A stretch of 64,000 nucleotides of DNA from Idiomarina sp. (GCA_020831965.1 JAFIFP010000009.1:186001-250000); one strand, 5' to 3'. Shown: positions 8,221 through 17,701, counted from the stretch's first letter. The notes: generated by a model from the letters alone, not told the origin. Numbers and translations are program-made.

Positions 8221-9305
8221 TCCGCGCGTCTTCGCAATGCCGCTGAAACAGGTTCAGGCAAAGGCGGCAAGGTAGACTTAGGCAATAGATAAGTTGCCAG
8301 ATTCATAAAATCGGCAAAGATCCGATTTTTCTCGGTCGTACGGCGCAGGTAGTCATGCCCCGATGAACCTCCAGTACCAATTTTACTTCCCAGCATTCGC
8401 TGCACCATCATCACATGACGAAAACGCCACAACGTAATCTGCTCATCGATATCAACCAAACTACTTAGTACTTGCCATGGTAAGTTGAATACGGGCTCTT
8501 CCCGATAGAGATAAATAAATAATGCCGCCTGCATGGCTCGCTGGGACAGGCGCACTCGCCCGGCTTCCTGCATTTCTCGGTACTTGTCTGCGTCAAAGAG
8601 CGCAGCGAAATTCTCTCGCGTGCTTTGTAATGCTGTCAATTCAGCCACCCGCTCTTCTTCACCAAGTAATTCATTGCCTGTAATAATGGCCTCGTCGGAA
8701 CGCAACTGCTGCTCAATCGCGTCTTGATAATGGCGCCAGAAACTAAAGTCTTTGGTTTCCAAAAATGGCATCCGCGCGAGCCAAGCGTCCACACAGGAAA
8801 ACAGATCGGGTTCCTGCTCTAGCGCTTCCAAATAAGCTCGATCTTTGGCGTTAATGCGGTTGTAAAAAGAGGCTTGATCAAAAGCGATACGCGTATCACG
8901 CCGCACGCCTAAACTAATCTCAAGCTCTTTGAATTGAATACTTTGGAAACCACTGGCCGGCACCAAATAGTCGCGAAACTCCAAAAAGTCCTGCGGCGTC
9001 ATAGTTTCGAGTACTTTGATTTGCTGATTTAACAGCTCTTGAATGGCAACCACACGCTGCAGCCGATGCACCACTGTCATTAATTTCTCGTCAGGCAACA
9101 GGTCGGCACGAAAGAGAGTGTGGACGGAACGCAGCTCATGCAACATCTGCTTGAACCACAATTCGTAGGCTTGGTGCACAACAATAAACAGCATTTCGTC
9201 GTGCGCTTCTGGACCATAGTCACCACTGACGGGCTGTTGAGCACCCAACAGCTTATCGAGTTTTAGATAATCGCTGTAGTAACACGGTTCTTTGTTCTTT
9301 TTCAT
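8217..9305 (-). CDS. kynA: Tryptophan 2,3-dioxygenase (long, eukaryote-like form)
   Basis: A haem enzyme opening the indole ring of L-tryptophan to N-formylkynurenine, first step of the kynurenine route. I choose the ATG at 9305 (362 residues): the family similarity starts there with YYSDYLKLDKLLGAQ, and the 52 codons upstream look non-coding. Visible family residues are HQAYELWFKQML (distal pocket histidine), FRDYLVPASGFQS (substrate-binding arginine), RFRHV (proximal haem histidine) and GTGGSSG. Most bacterial enzymes are about 280-300 residues. This one carries the longer central region seen in animal enzymes. No kynurenine-pathway partner lies next to it. It follows an enoyl-CoA hydratase gene by 76 nt. 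Confidence 0.9.
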   Translation of the reverse strand: MKKNKEPCYYSDYLKLDKLLGAQQPVSGDYGPEAHDEMLFIVVHQAYELWFKQMLHELRSVHTLFRADLLPDEKLMTVVHRLQRVVAIQELLNQQIKVLETMTPQDFLEFRDYLVPASGFQSIQFKELEISLGVRRDTRIAFDQASFYNRINAKDRAYLEALEQEPDLFSCVDAWLARMPFLETKDFSFWRHYQDAIEQQLRSDEAIITGNELLGEEERVAELTALQSTRENFAALFDADKYREMQEAGRVRLSQRAMQAALFIYLYREEPVFNLPWQVLSSLVDIDEQITLWRFRHVMMVQRMLGSKIGTGGSSGHDYLRRTTEKNRIFADFMNLATYLLPKSTLPPLPEPVSAALRRRAD

Positions 9306-9381
9306 CGCGGGCAACGTTTCATTGTTTGCATGATGCACCGATGGTACGAAACCCGCGCCTGCGTGACAATCGTTATACCAA

Positions 9382-10119
9382 CTAACGCGCCTTCGCTGCG
9401 ATAATAGCTTGTGTCTCTGGGCTACCCAGAACTTGCAGGAAGTCCTTGAGTTCCCGTGCAATTCGCCCTTGGACTGGCTCGTACGGAACCTTCAACAACT
9501 TCTTGCTCAGACGTAACGACTTCACCGGTTTGGCCGCCAAAGCTTGCGCAACCTCGTCAATCTTAGCGGTCAGTGCATCCGCGGCCACCACTTTGTTCAC
9601 CAAGTTATAGCTCACCGCTTCAGTCGCGTTGACAGACTCACCAAGCAGTAGCAAAGCCGACGCCTTTAAATGACCACAGAGCATGGGCACTAATTGACTT
9701 GAGGCGGCTTCTGGCACTAACCCCATATCCACAAACGGCATCACGAAGCGCGCATCATCGGCGCAGTAAACAAGATCGCAATGCAGCAGTAATGTGGTAC
9801 CAATCCCGACTGCTGCACCTTGCACTCCCGCAACCACAGGTACATCAATACTGGCAATGGTATCGAGAAATTTGAAGACCGGTGAATCCGAGGTGAGTTC
9901 ACCGTGACGCAGAAAGTCACCTAAATCGTTACCAGCACAAAATACATTGCCCTCACTGGTAATCACGACTGCTGCAACGTTTTCATCGGCCTGCGCCGCC
10001 TGCAGTGCATCGGTCATTCTCTGGTACATATCTTGAGTTAACGCGTTCTTCTTTTCAGGGCGGTTTAAATGAATACGGACAATGCGGTCCTCGGTACGGA
10101 CAATCACTCGTTCAGACAT
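9382..10119 (-). CDS. Enoyl-CoA hydratase/isomerase family protein
   Basis: A 245-residue crotonase-fold enzyme. It shows the N-terminal LNRPEKKNALT motif, the oxyanion-hole segments VFCAGNDLGDF (about residues 60-70) and GAAVGIGTTLLLHCDL (about 100-115), and GLVPEAASS carrying the second catalytic-position acidic residue. It acts on an acyl-CoA in the cytoplasm; the precise substrate cannot be deduced. It lies upstream of kynA on the same strand and may be cotranscribed, but no pathway link is obvious. Confidence 0.85.
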   Translation of the reverse strand: MSERVIVRTEDRIVRIHLNRPEKKNALTQDMYQRMTDALQAAQADENVAAVVITSEGNVFCAGNDLGDFLRHGELTSDSPVFKFLDTIASIDVPVVAGVQGAAVGIGTTLLLHCDLVYCADDARFVMPFVDMGLVPEAASSQLVPMLCGHLKASALLLLGESVNATEAVSYNLVNKVVAADALTAKIDEVAQALAAKPVKSLRLSKKLLKVPYEPVQGRIARELKDFLQVLGSPETQAIIAAKAR

Positions 10120-10259
10120 CCATCGACTCCTTGGCTCGACTGGAAAGCTCCAGTGGGTTTACTTCACTATTGAGAATGACCACACCATAGCACTGGTCTG
10201 TCCAGCAAGAAAGTCTGAATGCGCATTGCTTATAAAAGCAGCAGGTAAACCAAGGGGAG

Positions 10260-10288
10260 TTGAGTCTTGAGGGGGTTTCACGCATAAT
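10260..10288 (+). promoter_or_regulatory. Probable sigma-70 promoter of ffs
   Basis: TTGAGT at 10260-10265 and CATAAT at 10283-10288 are separated by exactly 17 bases. A start 7-8 bases downstream would coincide with the 5' end of the SRP RNA near 10296. Confidence 0.65.
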
Positions 10289-10295
10289 GCGCGGC

Positions 10296-10405
10296 GGTGG
10301 CCCCACGGGTCCCCTCGCAACGCGAACCAGCGAACCCGGTCAGGCCCGGAAGGGAGCAGCCGTAGTTGGGGTAGCGTGTGCCGGGGTGTGGCTGGTGGGG
10401 TCACC
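10296..10405 (+). ncRNA. ffs: Signal recognition particle RNA (4.5S type)
   Basis: About 110 nt that fold into one long hairpin: the 5' end GGTGGCCCCAC pairs with GTGGGGTCACC at the 3' end. The conserved apical region is present: CAGGCCCGGAAGGGAGCAGCC, and the GTGTGCCGGG segment of the other strand matches the E. coli RNA closely. It binds Ffh to target nascent membrane proteins. The boundaries are set by terminal pairing. It is followed by a T-rich stretch and lies tail to tail with the ComFB-like gene. Confidence 0.95.
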
Positions 10406-10437
10406 ACTTTCTTTGTAGTAAGACCCCCAGGAACTTT

Positions 10438-10737
10438 TTACTCTTGCGGTGGACGCTTTTCTTGCTCCGCCTCATCGGCACGACGCTTTTCTAAAAACTT
10501 CACGCCTTTTTCTACCGCTTCTTGGACTTGCATGTCCATTTCCATACGCTTCGCGGCTGATAGAAAAAACGCCATATCTACTTCGTAGCGGATATAGCGC
10601 GGCGGGAGCTGATTGAGCACTAAACAACACAGGTCCGCAATAAACTCATCATCAAAGCGCTGATGCACACCCAGAGCTTCAATATGATCGACCACTAGAT
10701 GCTCGTAGTAATTGTGAATGTCGTCGTTCAGTTTCAT
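10438..10737 (-). CDS. ComFB-like late competence family protein
   Basis: A 99-residue soluble protein matching the late-competence ComFB family: N-terminal NYYEHLVVDHIEAL, central DLCCLVLNQLPPRYIRYEVDMAFF with the conserved cysteine pair and LPPRYIR, then a charged C-terminal helix. Family members are linked to competence or cyclic-di-nucleotide signalling in some bacteria, but the role here is unknown. It ends 33 bases from ffs and starts 25 bases downstream of the FabH-like gene on the same strand. Confidence 0.8.
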   Translation of the reverse strand: MKLNDDIHNYYEHLVVDHIEALGVHQRFDDEFIADLCCLVLNQLPPRYIRYEVDMAFFLSAAKRMEMDMQVQEAVEKGVKFLEKRRADEAEQEKRPPQE

Positions 10738-10762
10738 CGTTGACTCCCGCCTTACCAGCTAA

Positions 10763-11848
10763 TTATTCGCCGCGACGTGCCCAAGCAGCCTTTGAACCTT
10801 CGAATAAAGGCAAAATTAACTCTAGTGCACTCTGGCCATGACTTTCCATGGTCATCTGATTATTCTGCAACGGCGTTACGCGATCACCCCAGCGAATCAA
10901 GCCAGCGCCACAAGTTAAACCGCCACCGAATACTGCGGACACAATGGTATCACCAGGCTTCACCATGCCGGTTTCAAGAGCTTCCGTGAAAGCAATCGGC
11001 AGCGTGGCCGACGAGGTATTGCCATATTTCTCGATATTCACCATGGTCTTGCCGTCCGGCACTTTACACATCTTCGCGAGGAAATCGATGAGGCGCTTAT
11101 TGGCCTGATGCGGAATCAATGCATCCACATCGTCCATGCTCAAACCTGTTTCTTGGAATACAGCCTCTACCGCAGCACTCATTCCCTTCACCGCCCGCTT
11201 GAAAATTTCTTGTCCCTCGAAGTTAAACGGCATCACACCATCGAAGTTATAGCGATCAAAGCTCATTCCGAAGTCAAGCGATAAGACGTCGCGTGCATCG
11301 GAATCACAGCTGATTTTCGACGCCAATAAGCCCACTTCTTTATCAGACGCCTCGAGTACCATGGCACCTGCGCCATCACCAAACAACACGGCGCTCTCGC
11401 GCTTGGTCCAATCGAGAATCCGAGTCAGACGCTCCGCACCGATGATCAAAACCTTTTTGTGCATCCCCATGCGAATCGTTGAGGTGGCAAAATGCATGGC
11501 ATAGAAAAAGCTGCTACATGCGGCGTTCAAATCAAATGCCGCAGCACCCGTTGCCCCAATTTCCTTCTGCACCTTCGAGGCAACATTTGGAATAATCTCG
11601 TCGGGCGTACAGGTACCCACAATAATGAGATCGATTTCTGCTGGATCGACGTCCGCCGCAGCCAGCGCATTGCGTGCCGCAATCGCCGCCATTGCCGAGG
11701 TACCTACCGCACTCACTCGACGTTCTTCAATACCCGTACGCGTACGAATCCACTCATCGGAAGTATCCAAGAAGGTCGCTAAGTCCTGATTCGTTAGAAT
11801 CGCCGGCGGTACACATTTTCCCCAACCGGTAATTTCTGCATATCTCAT
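10763..11848 (-). CDS. Beta-ketoacyl-ACP synthase III family protein (FabH-like)
   Basis: A 361-residue thiolase-fold condensing enzyme. The N-terminus has TSDEWIRTRTGIEERR. The nucleophile lies in LNAACSSFFYAM (about residue 110), the catalytic histidine in IPHQANKRLIDFL and the asparagine in EKYGNTSSATLPIA, so the Cys-His-Asn triad is intact. It is about 35 residues longer than housekeeping FabH and has an extra C-terminal tail, and it sits outside any fab cluster. It is more likely a secondary KAS III acting on special acyl primers than the primary fatty-acid initiator; this is inference. Confidence 0.85.
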   Translation of the reverse strand: MRYAEITGWGKCVPPAILTNQDLATFLDTSDEWIRTRTGIEERRVSAVGTSAMAAIAARNALAAADVDPAEIDLIIVGTCTPDEIIPNVASKVQKEIGATGAAAFDLNAACSSFFYAMHFATSTIRMGMHKKVLIIGAERLTRILDWTKRESAVLFGDGAGAMVLEASDKEVGLLASKISCDSDARDVLSLDFGMSFDRYNFDGVMPFNFEGQEIFKRAVKGMSAAVEAVFQETGLSMDDVDALIPHQANKRLIDFLAKMCKVPDGKTMVNIEKYGNTSSATLPIAFTEALETGMVKPGDTIVSAVFGGGLTCGAGLIRWGDRVTPLQNNQMTMESHGQSALELILPLFEGSKAAWARRGE

Positions 11849-11978
11849 TTACATATTCCTTTTAGCGCCCAGTGCCATCTGGGCGTGACTCATATAATCT
11901 AATCGTATACCTTAATGGGCAGAACAAAAACCCTGACCAGCTGGGTCTGGGCATCAGCAGTCCGAATAAGAGGCCAAT

Positions 11979-12569
11979 ATGTTTTCTAAGCGCCCGAAAA
12001 ATAAAACTTTTATAAAATTATTATGGTGTTTACCCGTACTTATACTGAGTGGCTGTCAAAGCACTCCAGATGGCCCGTTGACCATCGCGCCCGTGATTGA
12101 TGGCGTGACAACGCAAGCGCCTATTGCCATTGAAGTCTTGGACAAGCGCCCTCAGCACCACATCTTGCGTATCGAGCGCTCGGGACATCCCGCAGAGTTT
12201 GCCACGTCACAACAACCCTTGGCTACTCTGATCAGTGATGCCTATCAGCATTATTATAGCGTCGATGAAGGCAGCCCGCGATTGCTCTCCACCCGCATCC
12301 AAACCGGTTTGTGTGTTGCGCAACAAGCGCGAACTCGTCATGAGGTGACCTGCCAAGTGGTAATCGATGCAGTAGTGAACGCGCCAGGTGGACAACTGAC
12401 CAAGTCTTTTACTGCTCGCCGCACTCGTGAAGGCGCCATGAACCTCAAACCCAATGATGTTGCCGGGGATTTCACGCACCTGTTAAGCCAGGTACTCACA
12501 GAAATCAGTCGAGATTCAGCGATTCGAGAATGGCTGAGTGAAACACCACCCTCACAAGGGAGAAATTAA
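11979..12569 (+). CDS. yajG: YajG-family lipoprotein
   Basis: A 196-residue lipoprotein with a signal peptide ending in the lipobox LSGC (cysteine near residue 26). The body resembles YajG, which in E. coli is encoded next to ampG; the same linkage appears here with ampG two genes downstream. The stop codon overlaps the next ATG (TAATG), so translation is coupled to the cyclophilin gene. Function of YajG is not known. Confidence 0.8.
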   Translation: MFSKRPKNKTFIKLLWCLPVLILSGCQSTPDGPLTIAPVIDGVTTQAPIAIEVLDKRPQHHILRIERSGHPAEFATSQQPLATLISDAYQHYYSVDEGSPRLLSTRIQTGLCVAQQARTRHEVTCQVVIDAVVNAPGGQLTKSFTARRTREGAMNLKPNDVAGDFTHLLSQVLTEISRDSAIREWLSETPPSQGRN

Positions 12570-13168
12570 TGAATTATCGTCACCTCGTGCGCACGGCACT
12601 GCTGTGTTGTGCCCTTTTTATCGGCCAAGCAAGTGCAAGCATTCAGCCAGATAACCTCTTTCCACGAGTGAAATTTGTCACTGACAAAGGTGAGATGGTC
12701 GTTGAACTCAACCGTATGCGTGCGCCCATTACGGTCGACAATTTCCTCACTTATGTTGCGGACGGCAGTTACAACAACACCTTGTTCCATCGCGTAATCA
12801 ATGACTTTGTAGTGCAAGGCGGCGGCTTCACGACTGATTGGGAGGAGTTACCAACAGGTGAATCCATCTTCAATGAATCGGGTAATGGGCTGCAGAACCG
12901 CTTCGGCACCATTGCGATGGCGCGCATGTCAGACCCCCACAGTGCGAAACGGCAGTTCTACTTTAACGTAAAAGATAATGATACCTTGAATCCAAGCTCT
13001 CGCCGTTGGGGTTATACCGTGTTCGGAGAAGTGATCGAAAATGCAGAATTACTATGGGAATTGATGGCTGTTGAAACTGACACTCATGAAGCGACTGGAT
13101 ATAGTGATGTGCCGGTTGAGCCCCTCATTCTTCGACGCATTGAGATTTTGCCGGCCGAGCAGCCCTAG
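12569..13168 (+). CDS. Periplasmic cyclophilin-type peptidyl-prolyl isomerase
   Basis: A 199-residue protein with a cleavable signal peptide (to about ASAS, residue 24) and a bacterial cyclophilin domain. Motifs: FHRVINDFVVQGGGFT (active arginine and binding QGG), IAMAR, SAKRQFYFN and WGYTVFGEV. It speeds proline isomerisation during folding of exported proteins. It lies between yajG and ampG in a tightly packed plus-strand operon. Confidence 0.9.
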   Translation: MNYRHLVRTALLCCALFIGQASASIQPDNLFPRVKFVTDKGEMVVELNRMRAPITVDNFLTYVADGSYNNTLFHRVINDFVVQGGGFTTDWEELPTGESIFNESGNGLQNRFGTIAMARMSDPHSAKRQFYFNVKDNDTLNPSSRRWGYTVFGEVIENAELLWELMAVETDTHEATGYSDVPVEPLILRRIEILPAEQP

Positions 13169-13225
13169 AGAATACAACCGAGTTTAAGTAGCCTCCTACA
13201 ATAATAAGAAAAGGACAGACGCGTC

Positions 13226-14899
13226 ATGCAGCAGTCGCATCCAGTGTCACCAGGCACACCCGTTGGCTTTATCGCGATCGTTAAGTACTACACACAGCGA
13301 CGACTGCTCACTATTTTCTTACTCGGGATAGCCAGTGGCTACCCTTGGATTATGATTGGTTCGTCCATGGCGGCTTGGCTCAATGAATCGGGTCTGAGCC
13401 GCACCAGCATCGGCTTCTTTGGTGCTGTCTTTGCCATGTACTCCATCAACTTTCTCTGGTCTCCTCTGGTTGACCGGCTCCGCGTCCCCGTGCTCAGCAA
13501 GTGGCTGGGGCATCGCCGCGGCTGGATTTTACTCTGTCAGTTAGGGATTGCCGGCACTTGCTTTGCATTAGCCCAAATTGACCTCGCAACTCACTCGCTG
13601 ATTACCGCCGGTTTAATTGCACTGGGCATTGCGATTTTCTCAGCAACCCAAGACATCGCCATCGACGCCTACCGGATTGATTCCATCGGCGAACATGAAG
13701 GCCTTATGCAATCTGCAGGTGCCGCGATGGCAACATCTGGCTGGTGGACAGGCTTTGCAGGTCTGGGTGCGCTACCGTTTTTCCTGAGCGACCTGCCGGG
13801 CTGGGATTGGTCCATGATTTACGAGGGCATGGCAGTCTTTATGCTGGTCCTAACCGCAGGTGTGTGGCTTGCTCGCGAGCCACAAACACAGCGTCAGGCG
13901 CGTCAAGCTGCTGCTGAACTTCGCTATCAAACCATTGCTGCGAACGAGCCCCGGCTAACCGCCTTACTTCCGGTGATTGCAGTTATTATGCTGATCTTGG
14001 TGGCCTATGCCGTGGGCGGCATGGGTAACGCCACGGTTGGTGATTGGGTGCGCTGGGGCTTAACACAGTTTGCCTTGCTCGCCGCCTTGATTAGCGTGCT
14101 TGTGAAACTCCAAGGTTCTGTCAAAGGCAGCGTTGAAACTTACAAACCACCGATTCATCGAGGCCATCGCATCATCGCTTGGCTGATCGTAACCATGATT
14201 GAGCCGTTGGCGGAATTCTTCCGCCGCAACGGGGTGCGCTTTGCACTGTCGATTCTCTTATTTGTGTTGTTATTCAAAGTGGGTGAAGCCTTCTTAGGGC
14301 GTATGTCCATTGTCTTCTATCAAGAGGTGGGCTTCACCAATACGCAAATCGCCATTTACTCCAAGCTGATGAACTGGTGGGTTACTATTTTGTTTGCCTT
14401 GATTGGCAGCTATGTGACCATGCGCGCAGGTATTCTCAAGGGCCTCTTTATTGGTGGTATCGCCATGGCGCTGAGTAACCTCTTGTTCTCGGCCCTTGCC
14501 ATTATCGGTCCGAATGTCCCCTTGTTTGTAGTCGCAGTGGTGAGTGACGGCTTTACCTCGGCTTGGTCCACCGTCGCCTTTGTCGCCTTAATCAGCTTGA
14601 TGTGTAACCGTGCGTTTACCGCCGCACAATATGCCCTCATGGCCTCCATTGCCACCTTAGGGCGTACCGTATTAGGAAGTTATAGCGGAGCCTTAGTGGA
14701 CTTCCTCGATGGTAACTGGGCACTGTTCTTTCTCATCACGACCTTGATGGTTATTCCGAGTTTGCTGTTCCTTTGGACTATTCGAAAACCCATACAGCGT
14801 CTTGAGGATGAAAGTCGCCAGCGCGAACGCGATTACCACCATCAACAAGCTGCCAGCGCCGAAGCGGCCGACCAGGCTACGGAGCACCCCAAAGCATGA
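13226..14899 (+). CDS. ampG: AmpG muropeptide permease
   Basis: A 557-residue major-facilitator protein with about 14 hydrophobic segments. AmpG-typical features near the N-terminus are LLGIASGYPWIMIGSSMAAWL, FLWSPLVDRL and HRRGWI, followed by SATQDIAIDAYRID. It imports GlcNAc-anhydro-muropeptides for cell-wall recycling and indirectly controls beta-lactamase induction where AmpR/AmpC exist. The C-terminus is a hydrophilic tail rich in Q, E and A. The stop overlaps the start of the panE-like gene (ATGA). Confidence 0.9.
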   Translation: MQQSHPVSPGTPVGFIAIVKYYTQRRLLTIFLLGIASGYPWIMIGSSMAAWLNESGLSRTSIGFFGAVFAMYSINFLWSPLVDRLRVPVLSKWLGHRRGWILLCQLGIAGTCFALAQIDLATHSLITAGLIALGIAIFSATQDIAIDAYRIDSIGEHEGLMQSAGAAMATSGWWTGFAGLGALPFFLSDLPGWDWSMIYEGMAVFMLVLTAGVWLAREPQTQRQARQAAAELRYQTIAANEPRLTALLPVIAVIMLILVAYAVGGMGNATVGDWVRWGLTQFALLAALISVLVKLQGSVKGSVETYKPPIHRGHRIIAWLIVTMIEPLAEFFRRNGVRFALSILLFVLLFKVGEAFLGRMSIVFYQEVGFTNTQIAIYSKLMNWWVTILFALIGSYVTMRAGILKGLFIGGIAMALSNLLFSALAIIGPNVPLFVVAVVSDGFTSAWSTVAFVALISLMCNRAFTAAQYALMASIATLGRTVLGSYSGALVDFLDGNWALFFLITTLMVIPSLLFLWTIRKPIQRLEDESRQRERDYHHQQAASAEAADQATEHPKA

Positions 14900-15792
14900 C
14901 CTGGGTTGTGGTAGGCACAGGAGCCTTAGGTTCACTGATTGCTAGCCGCCTGCATGCACAAGGCGAAGCAGTTTATCTGTTGACCCGGTACGCCGAAGAC
15001 GCGCCAGCATTGACGCTTCAAGTTCAGGGCCACACTGAGGCCCTGATGACTCTGCCCGTGTTAACCCATGCCATGGATGCGCCCAACCATGCCCGCTGGA
15101 TTCTGCCCGTTAAGGCATGGCAACTCGATAAGGTATTAACCACCTGCGCTCCGGCATTACACGAACACAGCGAAGTCATTGTCAGTCATAACGGCATGGG
15201 CGCGGGCGAGAACTTCTTCGCCAGTCGTCCTAAACTAACGGTCTACGATTGGGTCACAACCCACGGTGCATGGCGCGAAAGTCGTTGTGTAACCACTCAT
15301 GCGGGACAAGGACAAAGCTGGCTCGGTGCTCGACCATCGGACTCTTCTCAGTCCAACGCGAGTCCTCCCGACTGGTTGTCTGTCTGGCAAAAAGCACTGC
15401 CCCCCTTGATTTGGGAAGAAAATATTCTGGAACGACGCTGGCTGAAACTGGCCGTCAATTGCGTCATTAATCCGCTGGCAACACTCGCTGACGACGTTAA
15501 TGGTGTATTGCGCCAGCCCAGCTTTCAGGCCGACATTCTTGGTCTCTGCCAAGAGCTCAGCCAAGTGATGAGCGCTGCAATAGCAAAGGAAGTCACAGCG
15601 CACAGTCTACACAGCTTAGTACTCGGCGTGATTGAAGCCACCGCGACCAATCACAACTCAATGTTGCAAGATGAGCGCGCCGGTCGCCCGACAGAAATTG
15701 ACTATCTCAATGGGTACATCCACAAAAAAGGGCAGACATTGAACTTGCCTACCCCTCTAAATACTGCGCTCTACGAGCGACTTAGCTCTTAA
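14896..15792 (+). CDS. panE: 2-dehydropantoate 2-reductase-like protein
   Basis: A 298-residue NADPH-dependent oxidoreductase with an N-terminal Rossmann motif VVVGTGALGSLIASRL and a C-terminal 6-phosphogluconate-dehydrogenase-like helical domain. Family motifs include LAVNCVINPLATL (catalytic lysine region begins at RRWLKLAVN), and near the end SMLQDERAGRPTEIDYLNGYI, which is typical of ketopantoate reductases. It would make pantoate for coenzyme A. Translationally coupled to ampG by a 4-nt overlap; its stop lies 2 bases from that of the convergent nuclease gene. Confidence 0.85.
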   Translation: MTWVVVGTGALGSLIASRLHAQGEAVYLLTRYAEDAPALTLQVQGHTEALMTLPVLTHAMDAPNHARWILPVKAWQLDKVLTTCAPALHEHSEVIVSHNGMGAGENFFASRPKLTVYDWVTTHGAWRESRCVTTHAGQGQSWLGARPSDSSQSNASPPDWLSVWQKALPPLIWEENILERRWLKLAVNCVINPLATLADDVNGVLRQPSFQADILGLCQELSQVMSAAIAKEVTAHSLHSLVLGVIEATATNHNSMLQDERAGRPTEIDYLNGYIHKKGQTLNLPTPLNTALYERLSS

Positions 15793-15794
15793 CC

Positions 15795-17615
15795 TCAGAG
15801 CGCCATCCACTGCGTATTCAACTCAATAATCACCGGATTGTGATCAGAAGCACGGAATTGGCTTTCCCCATACCACAAGTCCACCTGACGCGATGACTTG
15901 AACTGTGTTTGGAAGCCAAGCGCTGTGGGCTCATCCGCATTAATGCGCCAATGCACCACACCAGTGACAGCATCCACAATGCGCTCGTCCACAAACACAT
16001 AATCCAGCGACCCCAGCATGCCTTGGAACGAGTAGCTATAGGCGTCTTTTTCACTGAGATCTGCTGCGTTCACAAAGCCCGCTTCGGTAATTAAGCGTGC
16101 GGGATCTTCCAAGCGATAGGAATTAAAGTCGCCAACCAGAACCACGGGGGCATCCGCGACACCCGTTGGGGTGGCTGCAAGCCATGGCAAGGTATCTTCT
16201 ATCGCTTCTCGGCGCGCCACACTGGCACAATCTTGGCCGTCGCCCTGATCAAGAAAACGGAACGCAGTACCACCACAACGACGTGAGCGAATATGGTTCG
16301 ACACCACAGTGAAGGTGACTTCACTCGCGGCATGCTGAAAGGTCTGGGCAACCGGTGGCCGATGAGTTTGGAAAGCAAAGGAGTCCGAGTCCAAATAAGC
16401 GGCATCCCCGACTTGGGTCACGCGGTCATTACGATAGATTAAACCATTGGTGATGTTCGCAGCGCCAATCGCCCCGTGTTCAGAGAAGGTCACATAGGAG
16501 AAAGGTGAGCCAGCCACCGCTTCGTTGAGCGCATCAATTAGATCCGCCACCGCACTATCCGGACCAAAGCCGTCATTCCATAGCTCTTGCACGCCATACA
16601 CATCAGCGTCGAGCTGCAACATAACCGACACAACTTTAGGCCGTTGCCGCTCAAAATCATCGAGTTCCGAAGGAAAGTAATCCCAGAGGTTCACACTAGC
16701 AATCCGTAAGTCCCCCTCACCCGGTAAATTCGGAGTATTGGTGCGCGGATTCTCTACTTGAAACTCAGGGGTTACCGTAGGATGAAGTCGGTAATCACCA
16801 TGTAGCTGGGTAAAAGCGCCTTCAAGCGCGGCGACGGTATCGCCAAGGCGCAAGGTATTGTCATAAGTGAGTTCGGGTGCTGGATAAGGCACTTCGGTAG
16901 GGTTCTGCACCGAGGAACCGTCATCAAGTAAAATGCGTTTCAGCGCATAACGTTCGGCGTAAGTGTTTGCCTCGGCACCAGGCTCAAGAAACTCCGTCGG
17001 CTGCCAGAGCATCTGGCTCGCCAGCTGCACTTCGCCAAATCGCGCCAGTGTATGCGTACTCGTTACATACAGCCTTTGCGGAATCCGCACCGCCATATTC
17101 TCGAGTCGCTCAAAGTCGAGCGCATCGGCAACTGGTAAGTTAAGTTCAGAATAGACAATGGTGCCGCTATTGGCACAGACTTCAATGTCTTCCACACCAG
17201 TCAACCGAGTTTGGTCGTTCACTTCTGCAACACGTCCGCGTACCGCGACCACTTGGCCGACTTCGATAGTATTCGCGCTTGGTGAGTGAATGAACAAACC
17301 TTGCGACGCATTTGCGTTGTCATCAAATTCTTCAGCTGTGGCTTGAATAAAGAAACCTCCAAGTCCATTACTACCGGGAAAGTTTGCATGAACGACTCCG
17401 CGCACATCCACCATGTCGCCGACTAAGGGGCTACTCAAGCCCTCCCCTTGTACGGCCGTGATTGCCGTCAGTCCCGACGCGCAGCTAAGTACTGCGGGTC
17501 CTTGCGTGGGCGGCGGCGCAGAAGCGTTGTCGTCCGAACTTCCACCGCATCCCGACAACACCACAGACGCAGCAACAACGAAAAAGAATCCCTGATTTCT
17601 CATACCGATATTCAA
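15795..17615 (-). CDS. ExeM/NucH-type extracellular endonuclease, lipoprotein
   Basis: A 606-residue exported nuclease. The signal peptide ends with the lipobox LSGC (about residue 23) followed by GGSSDDN, so it is probably lipid-anchored. Residues about 45-145 resemble an OB-fold domain (VDVRGVVHANF, GFFIQ). Residues about 305-600 form an endonuclease/exonuclease/phosphatase domain with ASVNLWDYF, VYGVQELWND, VVSNHIRSR, VLVGDFNSYR and the C-terminal ASDHNPVII. Enzymes of this class degrade extracellular DNA, for nutrition or biofilm release. The size is at the short end for this family and I see no C-terminal sorting domain. Confidence 0.88.
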   Translation of the reverse strand: MNIGMRNQGFFFVVAASVVLSGCGGSSDDNASAPPPTQGPAVLSCASGLTAITAVQGEGLSSPLVGDMVDVRGVVHANFPGSNGLGGFFIQATAEEFDDNANASQGLFIHSPSANTIEVGQVVAVRGRVAEVNDQTRLTGVEDIEVCANSGTIVYSELNLPVADALDFERLENMAVRIPQRLYVTSTHTLARFGEVQLASQMLWQPTEFLEPGAEANTYAERYALKRILLDDGSSVQNPTEVPYPAPELTYDNTLRLGDTVAALEGAFTQLHGDYRLHPTVTPEFQVENPRTNTPNLPGEGDLRIASVNLWDYFPSELDDFERQRPKVVSVMLQLDADVYGVQELWNDGFGPDSAVADLIDALNEAVAGSPFSYVTFSEHGAIGAANITNGLIYRNDRVTQVGDAAYLDSDSFAFQTHRPPVAQTFQHAASEVTFTVVSNHIRSRRCGGTAFRFLDQGDGQDCASVARREAIEDTLPWLAATPTGVADAPVVLVGDFNSYRLEDPARLITEAGFVNAADLSEKDAYSYSFQGMLGSLDYVFVDERIVDAVTGVVHWRINADEPTALGFQTQFKSSRQVDLWYGESQFRASDHNPVIIELNTQWMAL

Positions 17616-17639
17616 AACCTATAACGCTAAAATGAACCC

Positions 17640-17677
17640 ATAAAAAAGGGCGATAGTGAAAGGATCGTATCGCCCTC
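17640..17677 (-). terminator. Rho-independent terminator of ribBA
   Basis: AGGGCGATA at 17647-17655 pairs with TATCGCCCT at 17668-17676, a perfect 9-bp stem. On the minus strand it is followed by TTTTTTA. It lies 25 nt past the ribBA stop and ends the glyA-nrdR-ribD-ribBA transcript. Confidence 0.88.
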
Positions 17678-17701
17678 TTGTGACAACTCTATGTAAATTG
17701 C

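Noticed and set aside
9306-9461. N-terminal extension of the tryptophan dioxygenase
   Set aside because: The 52 extra codons overlap the end of the enoyl-CoA hydratase gene and lack family similarity.
10159-10407. Small minus-strand ORF across the SRP RNA
   Set aside because: The region is explained by ffs and its promoter.
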